A stretch of DNA of 64,000 nucleotides, taken from assembly GCA_900554545.1 (NCBI GenBank), contig USHW01000001.1, positions 62,001 through 126,000 on the forward strand, read 5' to 3'. The position numbers and the translations under genes are program-made. Source of the DNA: an uncultured Prevotella sp. GTDB lineage: Bacteria > Bacteroidota > Bacteroidia > Bacteroidales > Bacteroidaceae. The notes beneath the pieces are model-generated. The model was given only the letters and a program-made list of their open reading frames with translations, did no database searches and had not been told where the DNA came from. Within the stretch, counting starts at the first letter, position 1. The number at the start of each line of letters is the position of its first letter. Below, one piece after another: positions 49,561-57,244 of this stretch.

Positions 49561-51405
49561 TTAAAGTGAAATCTTTATTGTTTCAAAGCTGTTGCCCGTC
49601 TTTACCTTTACGATGTATATGCCGTGCTGAAGCCCTTTGAGCGAGGTCGATGTGCCGCCGTTGCGCACGTCCATGACCGTCCGCCCCGACATGTCGAGCA
49701 CTGTCACGCCATCGTTTCCGCCGGGGGTTATTATGCTTTCGCCGTCAAACGACGCTTCTGCCATGCCTCCGCCGGCTTCCGTGACTGATATTCCTGAAGC
49801 CAGGTCGGGCGCGATGCGCGCCACGGCCGAGTTCAGCACGTTGCACCGCAGACGGTCGTCGGGGTCGTAGTATGCCACGAACGCCACCACGCGGAGCATG
49901 CCCATGTCCCACTCTTCGGGCAAATCGGCCGTGTAGCTTGCGCTGAATCCGTTGTCGGTGTCAATCTCGTCGCCCCATGTCGGCGTGAGGCTGCGGCGCG
50001 CAACGTGGCGGTGGTAGAAACTGCCTGCCGCTCCTGACTGTGTGGTTGAGAACACGCTGTCTTCTGTCAGGAACACGTAGAGCCTCGGCTTGTCCGTCCT
50101 GTTCTGTTGTATCAGCGTCTTTCCGTCCACCGTTACTTCAAGTCGGCGCGCCTCGCGGTCGAGGTTGTGGCTGATGTTCACTTCCGCCATGGCGGGCACG
50201 TTGTTGGCTTCGTTGTATGCTGCGCGCAGGTAAGCCTCGCCAATTCCTGCTATTGGGCTTTCATCGGTGTACAGTGTCGGCAGGTTGTCGGCAAAGCTTG
50301 TGCGGTCAAGCATCATCGCCGGGGCGTACAGTCGTGTAGGCGGATAAAACCATTCGTACTCCTTGCTCTCGTCAATAGTAAATTCGTCTTGGTAATATCC
50401 GGCGTGATGTCCAATCTCGATGACGTTCTCCTTGTCGCCGAAAGCCCTGTGAATGGCCTCGTGGGCGTTAGGACAGTTGGAGCAAAGCTCGGTGGAGAAC
50501 ACTTCGAAAAGCACGTTGCGCTGCACAAACTCGTCAAGAGCTGTCACGGTTCTTGCCTCCGAAACGTTGTCTGACGGGTCGGCATCAGCCTCGCCGTTAA
50601 CGGCCGACAGGACGAGCTGCACGTTCTTTTCGCCAGTAGTGTTGAGGCTTATTCCGTTAAGGTTGAATGTCCCCTCCGTGCGGTATGCTGTGCTTTCCAC
50701 GTCCACTGTCTCTTCGCCTGCCGCCTCGCCGTCAACCATGTAGGTTACGGTGAGCCTGTCAACATTGTCAAGTCCGAGGTTGCTGAACTCGCCGCTGGCA
50801 GCCAGCGGCTCTCCCGTCAACGTGTAGCCGGGCAACGTTATGTGTCCTATGCTGACGTTGTTGCGCGGCAGATTTCCGCCTGTTACCGTCGCATAGAGTG
50901 ACGCGCTGTATATGTTTGTGTATTCGTTCCAGCCTCCGTCCCCTTGAAGGATGTACTCTTCGCCGTCAATGAAGGCGTTGCTGTAGCTTAGGTAGTTCTG
51001 CCCCGTCATCTCGTATCCTATGTAAACGGCGCTTCCGTCAATCTCGAACGGTGTGTCGAGGGTTATCTTGTTCCATCCTCTCGACACGCCTTTGACGTCC
51101 TGCTGGTAAAGAGGCTCGGCGTCGAGGCTGGTGGTTATGAACACTTTTACTTCCGTTTCGTCAGACCTGTTGAAGAAACTTACGTTGATGTCGGTAATCT
51201 CGCAGCCTGCATAAGCCTGCATCGTGGTGGCCGGGAAGTAGAGTGCCGAGCCGCCCGTGGCGCCTTCTTTTACTTGTATGAACGTGACGCTGTTGCCTTC
51301 GTAGAAGCCAAGCTGCATGCTCTCGTCGGCCGATGAGGGCAGAGATGCAAAGACCGCAAGCATCAGGCTTACGGTCTTTGTCGTTATGTTGCATAAAAAA
51401 CTCAT
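49561..51405 (-). CDS. Omp28-like secreted protein with CxxC motif and T9SS sorting tail
   Basis: 614 residues with a signal peptide (about 1-26). An N-terminal jelly-roll-like part is followed by Omp28-type sequence with a thioredoxin-like motif C308-S-N-C311 in FSTELCSNCPNAHEA. The C-terminal 70 residues (VTVLDMSGRTVMDVRNGG and LQHGIYIVKVKTG..KISL) are a type A sorting signal for the type IX secretion system, so the protein is predicted to be exported and anchored at the surface. Omp28 relatives are surface adhesin-like proteins of uncertain function. It lies 17 bases after the next minus-strand gene, which has a related tail. Confidence 0.82.
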   Translation of the reverse strand: MSFLCNITTKTVSLMLAVFASLPSSADESMQLGFYEGNSVTFIQVKEGATGGSALYFPATTMQAYAGCEITDINVSFFNRSDETEVKVFITTSLDAEPLYQQDVKGVSRGWNKITLDTPFEIDGSAVYIGYEMTGQNYLSYSNAFIDGEEYILQGDGGWNEYTNIYSASLYATVTGGNLPRNNVSIGHITLPGYTLTGEPLAASGEFSNLGLDNVDRLTVTYMVDGEAAGEETVDVESTAYRTEGTFNLNGISLNTTGEKNVQLVLSAVNGEADADPSDNVSEARTVTALDEFVQRNVLFEVFSTELCSNCPNAHEAIHRAFGDKENVIEIGHHAGYYQDEFTIDESKEYEWFYPPTRLYAPAMMLDRTSFADNLPTLYTDESPIAGIGEAYLRAAYNEANNVPAMAEVNISHNLDREARRLEVTVDGKTLIQQNRTDKPRLYVFLTEDSVFSTTQSGAAGSFYHRHVARRSLTPTWGDEIDTDNGFSASYTADLPEEWDMGMLRVVAFVAYYDPDDRLRCNVLNSAVARIAPDLASGISVTEAGGGMAEASFDGESIITPGGNDGVTVLDMSGRTVMDVRNGGTSTSLKGLQHGIYIVKVKTGNSFETIKISL

Positions 51406-51422
51406 GTCTCCAAGTTTGAATT

Positions 51423-52792
51423 TTACCGTGCAACCTTGAATGTCTTTGTTCCGTCGGCTGTCGTGACTTTCACTATGTATGCGCCTGCCGGCTGGCTGCC
51501 AAGGTTGAACGCCTTGCCCTGTCCGCCCGTGTCGATGAGCGAGCCTTGTGCGCTGTAGATGTCGGCGCGGGTGTATTCGCCGTTCACATACAGCATTCCG
51601 CCTGTGTAGTCAATGTCAACGGTGCCCCTGATGGCGTCGATGCGGTCAACGCCTGACGGCGTAACGTCTACGAGCAGTGCAGGAGCGTTGGCCGTTCCGA
51701 AGCCCATTGCTACCATGCTTCCGCCCACAATTACCTTGCCGTCTTCGCTGCAGTCGAGCGTATAGGGCAGCGAGCCTGTGCTCTGCGAGTACCTGTTGCC
51801 GTTGATGTCGCCGCAGGTGAGCTGTGTGGATACGTACTCCAGCTTGCCGTCGGCAGTGTAGACAAAGTATTTTGTGTTCATGTCGTCATCCTGGAAGTAG
51901 CCGTATATGTTGCCGTTGCCGTCGATGCTGCTGCATATTCCGCCGTTGAACGTGTATGTGTTGTCGTTCGCGCAGTCGAACAGCTGCATCAGTTTGCCGT
52001 CACGTATGAACGCGGGGTTCTGCCCACCGGTGGCCGACGTGTTGACGCCTGCTATGGTGTTGCCGTCGTTGCTGATGTCCCATACGAAGAATGTTGTGTA
52101 TTCCACTTCGCCTTCAACGGTCTCGAACTGGCCTGTCTCCTCGTTGAACAGCATGCTTTGGCCTGCCGCTCCGAGGTCGCGGTATTCGTCTGTGAGGCTG
52201 TACATGAAGCCGTTGAGCGTCCAGCGTACAGGAAGCAGCTGCACTCTCTCAATCGTTCCGCCGACCGGAGACTCCACTTCGCCGAGCGAAATGTACACAT
52301 GTCCGACTATGTACTTGCCGTCCGGTGTGATGGCACGTGCGTTGTCGATGCCCATTCCGCCCTGTGAGTAGCTTTCAGAGAAATCATCGGGTACCGGGAG
52401 TACTGAAAATTCGCCTTCCTGCATGTACGCCGGGCGCATGCCGTTTGTCATGCTGCTTTCATAACTGCCAACGGCCGTGCCGTCGTTTGCAACGTCGTGC
52501 AGGAAGATTTTTCTGTTATAATCGGTATTTACGAGTGTGATGGTGCTTGGGTTGCTTTTGTCCCACATGAAAGTAGTGTACATTATCTGGTCATCATATC
52601 CAACGGCATACTGCCCGTTGGCCGAGACTTTGTTGAAAGCTCCGAACAACACCTCGTTGTCATACCCGTCAGCGTCAGTCCATTTTGTGTCGGCGAAGTT
52701 GTAATAAGTGTGGTTTGTTAAATCTTGGGCGTAAACTTTGCCCCCACCAATGGCTGCCAATGCCAAAGCGACAATAAGTAGATTTTTTTCAT
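51423..52792 (-). CDS. T9SS-sorted secreted protein with start-proximal frameshift
   Basis: The open frame runs from about 52766 to 51423 (447 codons), but its only in-frame start is a TTG in the middle of a hydrophobic segment. Just upstream an ATG (52792-52790) is followed by seven A residues. One extra A would give MKKNLLIVALALAAIGGG, a complete signal peptide in frame with the rest. The body has WD/HAF-like repeats (VSANGQYAVGYDD, ITPDGKYIVGH, ISNDGNTIAGV, CSEDGKVIVGG) and a C-terminal type IX sorting tail (SAQGSLIDTGGQ, QPAGAYIVKVTTADGTKTFKV). Function unknown. It is probably co-transcribed with the Omp28-like gene. Confidence 0.75.
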
Positions 52793-52916
52793 GATACGTG
52801 GTCTTCGTCCCTGTTTTTTACTTTTCACCGCGGGCGGAGCGGGACTTTTTAACTTCGTCCGACGGTGTTTCCCGTCGCAGCTTGTATATGTTTGGCTGTT
52901 GTTTGACGTTTGCTTG

Positions 52917-52947
52917 CAAAAGTAACGTTTTTTGTAGGAAAAGCAAA
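52917..52947 (-). promoter_or_regulatory. Promoter of the two T9SS-cargo genes
   Basis: On the minus strand TTTG (52947-52944), 19-bp spacer and TACTTTTG (52924-52917), an exact consensus match. The leader to the ATG at 52792 would be about 120 bases, room for regulation but with no motif recognised. Confidence 0.7.
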
Positions 52948-52988
52948 AAAATAAATTCTGATTTTTTTACAGTTGTCTGAAAAAATGC

Positions 52989-53069
52989 GATTTGTCACCT
53001 TTTACCGTATAAAAGGCCACAAATTGTATGCTAAAAGGCCGTCTTTTGTAATGTAAAAGACGGCCTTTT
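52989..53069. repeat. Four-unit 22-bp array, copy 13
   Basis: 81 bp. Units GATTTGTCACCTTTT, AAAAGGCCACAAATT, AAAAGGCCGTCTTTT, AAAAGACGGCCTTTT; spacers ACCGTAT, GTATGCT, GTAATGT. Units 3 and 4 are exact reverse complements. Lies between korB and the promoter of the T9SS-cargo genes. Confidence 0.9.
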
Positions 53070-53172
53070 GCAATGTGTTGTAAATCAATGTGTTGCGTGA
53101 CAGCTTGCGCATGCCCCTCCCGGGCGGCCTTTTCCGGCGCCTGCTTGCGGAAACGGGGCCTGCCGCAGGTGC

Positions 53173-54177
53173 TTACTTCACTTCCCAGATGTCGTTCGTC
53201 TCAAGCAGTTCGGTGAAGTTGTGGTACTTCTTCTTTCCCTTCACCTCCTCGATTTGCTCGTGTACGGCATCCTCGTATGTCGGGGCTTCCACGTCACGGA
53301 TAACGCCTAAGGCTACGGGGAATCCGTGTTCGTTGTCCATCATGGCGAGTTTCAGCTGCAAGGTGTTGTCCATGCAGTGCGCGTCATGCACGAGGATGTC
53401 GTCCAGCGTAACGCCGTTTTCGCCGATTTTCACCACTTTCAGTCCGAAGCCTTCCTGCATGAGTCCGTACTCGTTGTTCTCTCCGAACACCAAAGGCTGG
53501 CCGTGGCGCACGTAGATTGCGTTCTTTGCGCGGCCTTCCTTCTTGTAAATGGAGTCATAGCAGCCGTTGTTGAAGATTACGCAGTTCTGCAAAATCTCGC
53601 ATACGGAAGCGCCCTTGTGGTTGTAGGCGGCCTTGAGTATTTCTACCGTACCTTCGGCGTCGGTGGCTACGGCGCGTGCGAAGAAGTGGCCCCTTGCGCC
53701 GAAGCACAGCTCGGCGGGCAGGAAGGGGTCTTCAACTGTGCCGTAAGGCGACGACTTGCTGACGAAGCCGCGCGGCGACGTAGGCGAGTACTGGCCTTTC
53801 GTCAGTCCGTAGATGCGGTTGTTGAGCAGTATGACGTTGATGTCGATGTTGCGCCTCATGGCGTGTATGAAGTGGTTTCCGCCGATGGCAAGGCCGTCGC
53901 CGTCGCCGCTGATTTGCCAGATGGCGAGGTCGGGGTTGGCTACTTTCGCGCCCGTGGCAATGGCCGCGGCGCGCCCGTGGATTGTCTGCATGGCATACGT
54001 GCTGACATAATACGGCAGTCGGCTTGAGCATCCTATGCCTGAAATCACGGCTGTCTGATACGGCGGAACGCCTATTTCCGCCATTGCCTTGTGCAGGGAC
54101 GCGAGGAAGAAATGGTCTCCGCAACCGGGACACCAGCGCGGTTGTCCCTTCTTATAGTCTTGGGCTGTGTAATTCAT
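53173..54177 (-). CDS. korB: 2-oxoglutarate:ferredoxin oxidoreductase beta subunit
   Basis: 334 residues from the ATG at 54177 (MNYTAQDYKKGQPRWCPGCG); the in-frame ATG at 54234 adds a non-conserved stretch. It binds thiamine diphosphate: GDGDGLAIGGNHFIHAMRR followed by VILLNN is the TPP/Mg motif, and WCPGCGDH and ISGIGCSSRLPYY are typical beta-subunit blocks. With KorA it converts 2-oxoglutarate to succinyl-CoA, or the reverse, using ferredoxin. Bacteroidales pyruvate oxidoreductase is a single long polypeptide, which favours the 2-oxoglutarate type for this two-subunit enzyme. Confidence 0.9.
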   Translation of the reverse strand: MNYTAQDYKKGQPRWCPGCGDHFFLASLHKAMAEIGVPPYQTAVISGIGCSSRLPYYVSTYAMQTIHGRAAAIATGAKVANPDLAIWQISGDGDGLAIGGNHFIHAMRRNIDINVILLNNRIYGLTKGQYSPTSPRGFVSKSSPYGTVEDPFLPAELCFGARGHFFARAVATDAEGTVEILKAAYNHKGASVCEILQNCVIFNNGCYDSIYKKEGRAKNAIYVRHGQPLVFGENNEYGLMQEGFGLKVVKIGENGVTLDDILVHDAHCMDNTLQLKLAMMDNEHGFPVALGVIRDVEAPTYEDAVHEQIEEVKGKKKYHNFTELLETNDIWEVK

Positions 54178-54361
54178 TGCTTGTATGTTTTTAGTCGTTA
54201 AAGGATTTATTGTAGTTGAAAGAGTTAAAGCCAAAACCTTTGTCTGCGGTTTTCATCGATAAGACCGATAAGCCGGATAAGGCTGATATGCCGCATCTGA
54301 ACTTGGCGGTCATTTCTACTTACTCCTCTACTCCTTCTCTCCTTTACTCCTTTTTTTACTC
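54178..54361. repeat. korA-korB spacer with nonamer words
   Basis: Contains four 9-bp words of GATAAGACC / GATAAGCCG / GATAAGGCT / GATATGCC type (about 54258-54293), plus TTAAAG-type words next to the korB start and CTCC(T)TTACTCC words (about 54312-54360) next to the korA stop. It is unusually long for a spacer inside a two-subunit operon. Confidence 0.7.
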
Positions 54362-56212
54362 TTAACTCTTGATTATCTTAGTGAACGCCTTTACAAGTTC
54401 TTCCACAACGAAGGGCTGTCCCTTAACCTGGTTGAACTGGTAGGGGGCGAAGTCGTCAATCTTCATGCGCAGATAGCCGGCGAACTGGCCGAGGTTCTGC
54501 TCGGCAACAACCACCTTCTTATACTTGGTAAGCACGTGGGCGGTGTTCTTCGGCAGCGGGTTGATGTAGCTGAAGTGCGCCAGAGCCACCTTGTTGCCTG
54601 CGTTGCGCAGTTCCGTCATGGCGGAGTAGAGATGGCCGAAGGTGCCTCCGAAGCCTATAATCAGCAGGTCGGCGTCGTCGGCGTCGCCAAGAACCTCGAC
54701 GTCGGGCACGGGTATCTTGAACACCTTGCGTGCGCGGAGACGGCACATCTTGTCGTGGTTCTCCGGGTCGGTGGATATGGCTCCCGTGTTGCCGTCTTTC
54801 TCGAGGCCGCCCAGGATGTGCTCGTAGCCCTCCTGTCCGGGTATCGCCCAGTAGCGCACGCCGGTCTCCATGTCGCGCTGGTACGGCGTGTAGTGTCCTT
54901 TCTGTTCAGGAGTTACGTAGTGCGGGTGTATCTCCGGCAGCTCGTCGATGTTCGGCAGTTTCCATGCCGCCGAGCCGTTGGCCACGAAGGCGTCGGTAAG
55001 CAGCACCACGGGTGTGAGGTGTTCGAGCGCGATTTTCGCCGCTGCGTACACTGCGTCGAAGCAGTTTGTGGGGCTTGTGGCGGCTATCACGGGCATGGGC
55101 GACTCTCCGTTGCGTCCGAAGAGGGCCTGCAGCAGGTCGGTCTGCTCGCTCTTCGTGGGCAGTCCTGTTGACGGTCCGCCGCGCTGGACGTCGATGACAA
55201 CGAGCGGCAGCTCGTCGATTACGGCGAGGTTCATGGCTTCAGACTTGAGGCAGATGCCAGGGCCTGAAGTGGAAGTTGCGGCCAGTGCTCCTGCGAACGA
55301 CGCTCCTATGGCGCTTGCGCAGCCCGAAATCTCGTCCTCGCACTGCACTGTCATCACTCCCAGTGACTTGTGTTTTGCCAGCTCGTGCAGTATGTCGGTG
55401 GCAGGAGTGATGGGGTATGAGCCTAAGTACAGCTTCAGTCCGGCCTTTTCCGCTGCGGCGATGAGTCCGTATGCGGTGGCCTTGTTGCCGGTGATGTCCA
55501 TGTAGCGGCCTTTCACCTTGTTCTTCGATTCGATGCGGTATGTGGCCGGCACGCTGGCGTGAACGTTGTGTCCGTAGTCGAACCCGGCGTTGACAACCTT
55601 GATGTTGGCCTCAGCCACGGCCGGCTTCTTGTCGAACTTCTCGCGCAGGAACGCCTCCACGAACTTTATGTCGCGGTTGAACAGCCAGCATACTATGCCG
55701 AGCGCGAACATGTTGCGGCATTTCAGCACGGCCTTGTTGTCCATTCCGCTGTCGGCGAGGCAGTCTTTCACCATCTGTGTGATGGGGCAGGCCACCACCC
55801 TGTCGCTGTCGATGCCCATCTCTGCGAGATAGTCCGGTGTCTTGAACTGGGCCTTCTCGAGGTCTTTCGGACCGAAGCTGTCGGTGTCGATGATGATGGT
55901 GGCCTGCGGCTTGGCGAACCTGTACTGTGTCTTCAGGGCTGCGGCGTTCATTGCCACGAGCACGTCGCACTTGTCGCCTGGTGTGTAGGCGCGTCCGCTG
56001 GCGATGTGTACCTGAAACCCTGACACGCCCGTCAGCGAGCCTTGCGGCGCGCGGATGTCCGCCGGGTAGTCGGGAAACGTGGATATTCCGTTACCAACCG
56101 TGGCCGACACCGTAGAAAAGATGTTTCCGGCCAGCTGCATTCCGTCGCCCGAGTCGCCAGAAAAGCGCACTACGACATCGTCCAAATGCTTTACTTCCAA
56201 TTCTTCTGCCAT
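54362..56212 (-). CDS. korA: 2-oxoglutarate:ferredoxin oxidoreductase alpha subunit (gamma-alpha fusion)
   Basis: 616 residues from the ATG at 56212 (MAEELEVKHLDDVVVRFSGD). Residues about 1-190 form the gamma domain (FSGDSGDGMQLAGNIFSTV; YPADIRAPQGSLTGVSGFQV), fused to the alpha (pyrimidine-binding) domain from about 210 (KATAYGLIAAAEKAGLKLYL, TPATDILHELA, VIDVQRGGPSTGLPTKSEQ). This fusion is the usual KorA form in Bacteroidetes. It acts with KorB in the cytoplasm to link central carbon and ferredoxin pools. A -7 box TAATTTTG lies on the minus strand at 56400-56393. It is the last gene before the dcw cluster resumes. Confidence 0.9.
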   Translation of the reverse strand: MAEELEVKHLDDVVVRFSGDSGDGMQLAGNIFSTVSATVGNGISTFPDYPADIRAPQGSLTGVSGFQVHIASGRAYTPGDKCDVLVAMNAAALKTQYRFAKPQATIIIDTDSFGPKDLEKAQFKTPDYLAEMGIDSDRVVACPITQMVKDCLADSGMDNKAVLKCRNMFALGIVCWLFNRDIKFVEAFLREKFDKKPAVAEANIKVVNAGFDYGHNVHASVPATYRIESKNKVKGRYMDITGNKATAYGLIAAAEKAGLKLYLGSYPITPATDILHELAKHKSLGVMTVQCEDEISGCASAIGASFAGALAATSTSGPGICLKSEAMNLAVIDELPLVVIDVQRGGPSTGLPTKSEQTDLLQALFGRNGESPMPVIAATSPTNCFDAVYAAAKIALEHLTPVVLLTDAFVANGSAAWKLPNIDELPEIHPHYVTPEQKGHYTPYQRDMETGVRYWAIPGQEGYEHILGGLEKDGNTGAISTDPENHDKMCRLRARKVFKIPVPDVEVLGDADDADLLIIGFGGTFGHLYSAMTELRNAGNKVALAHFSYINPLPKNTAHVLTKYKKVVVAEQNLGQFAGYLRMKIDDFAPYQFNQVKGQPFVVEELVKAFTKIIKS

Positions 56213-56699
56213 AATCAAGTGTTTTTACATTCGCTTGTTTGTGCTTACATTTTGTAACCCTTCACCGCCGCGCAAGGGGTTAACCGGCCTTGCCGCCGCG
56301 CCTGAAAGGCTTGAATACTATCATTTTGCAAATTTCGGAAAGATTATTGAATTATCAAAATGTTTTGATGATAAAAAATCTTTTTCGTGTCACAAAATTA
56401 AGCAAACCAACTTTTCTGCGCTGCAAATGTATATCTTTTTGTCTGTTTATGTGACATAACGAAAGTTGTTTAACTTCTCAGCCGCTCTCTTTTTACAAAA
56501 TGTAAGCAGTTTGTTTCCTCTTGGCAAGGAGAGGGGATGAGTGAAGAACGAAGAGTGAAGAACGAAGAATTCGATACCTGTTGAGGGAAAAGTGAAAAAC
56601 GGAAAGCTTGCAATCAGACACCGGTTCAAGCACGGTTTGCGGCGGTTTATGCGCCGGTTTGTAACTTGTTGGGTTTCAGATGTTTACAAACGACCTTGC

Positions 56700-56780
56700 A
56701 AAAGACCGTCTTTTGGCTTGTAAAAGGCCATGTTTTGCACGCTAAAAGGTGGCCTTTTGCATTGCAATTTGCCACCTTTT
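56700..56780. repeat. Four-unit 22-bp array, copy 14
   Basis: 81 bp. Units AAAAGACCGTCTTTT, AAAAGGCCATGTTTT, AAAAGGTGGCCTTTT, AATTTGCCACCTTTT; spacers GGCTTGT, GCACGCT, GCATTGC. The TGTAACTTGTTGG..TCAG flank precedes it. Confidence 0.9.
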
Positions 56781-56840
56781 GTGGCTTATCAGACATTTTG
56801 CGAGATGATATTGGATTATAACCTGCTTTTCATTAATATT

Positions 56841-56980
56841 TAAGTGAGGTGCTCGGTAGCCGTCATGCCGCACGCCGATGCGGCATCCAGAAAACACCGA
56901 ATATGTACAAAATGGTGCTAATTGCATACACTGGATGCCGCATCGGCGTGCGGCATGACGGCTACCGAGTGCCTCACTTA
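56841..56980. repeat. Long hairpin, copy B (50-bp stem, 40-base loop)
   Basis: Arms 56841-56890 and 56931-56980 pair over 50 bp with only two G-T pairs. The 40-base loop matches that of copy A at about 34 positions, including ATGTACAAAATGGT. Stem differences from copy A are mostly paired substitutions. Confidence 0.92.
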
Positions 56981-57244
56981 AAAGCGATTGTCTGCTAAGA
57001 CTATAACTTAAATTATCACGCAAAATCCCGGAAGAACCTCTTTTTGAAACCGGGTCGTTAACTTCTGTAAGACAGATACTGTCGAAACAATGTAAAACCG
57101 GTATTGAATTCTTCACTCTTCACTCTTCGTTCTTCACTTATGACCTCTGTCATTAAATTGACGGCGAGCAGGAAAAATATCAGCTAAAATTGTAGTATAA
57201 GAAAAAATTTGATTACTTTTGCCAAATAATAAGGTATAAGGTCA

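Larger units (their letters stand above)
56537..57141. repeat. 44-bp inverted arms of heptamer words enclosing 517 bases
   Basis: Arms 56537-56580 and 57098-57141 match as reverse complements at 39 of 44 positions. Each contains four 7-bp words (GTGAAGA, ACGAAGA; TTCACTC, TTCGTTC). They enclose an array and a long hairpin but no reading frame, so this is a nested, gene-free structure. Confidence 0.82.
56213..57244. other. Kilobase divergent gap between korA and murG
   Basis: No gene seen in about 1 kb. Contents: AT-rich korA promoter region (56220-56460); 44-bp inverted arms 56537-56580 and 57098-57141 bracketing the centre; the flank TTTGTAACTTGTTGGGTTTCAG (56659-56680); the 22-bp array copy 14; the long hairpin copy B (56841-56980); and the murG promoter with TACTTTTG at 57214-57221 and a TTG 21 bases upstream of it. 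Confidence 0.8.

Noticed and set aside
53173..56212. korAB as pyruvate:ferredoxin oxidoreductase
   Set aside because: Bacteroidales pyruvate oxidoreductase is one long chain; a beta subunit of 334 residues with a gamma-alpha fusion fits the 2-oxoglutarate type better, though substrate is not proven.
8903..56780. All 22-bp arrays as simple intrinsic terminators
   Set aside because: Copy 2 and copy 9 fit convergent terminators, but copies 3, 10 and 14 lie in divergent gaps upstream of both genes, and several units cannot pair well.
8863..57244. The 48-kb block as a prophage or integrative conjugative element
   Set aside because: No integrase, relaxase, tra, capsid or transposase genes and no flanking tRNA were found; many genes in it are ordinary housekeeping genes.
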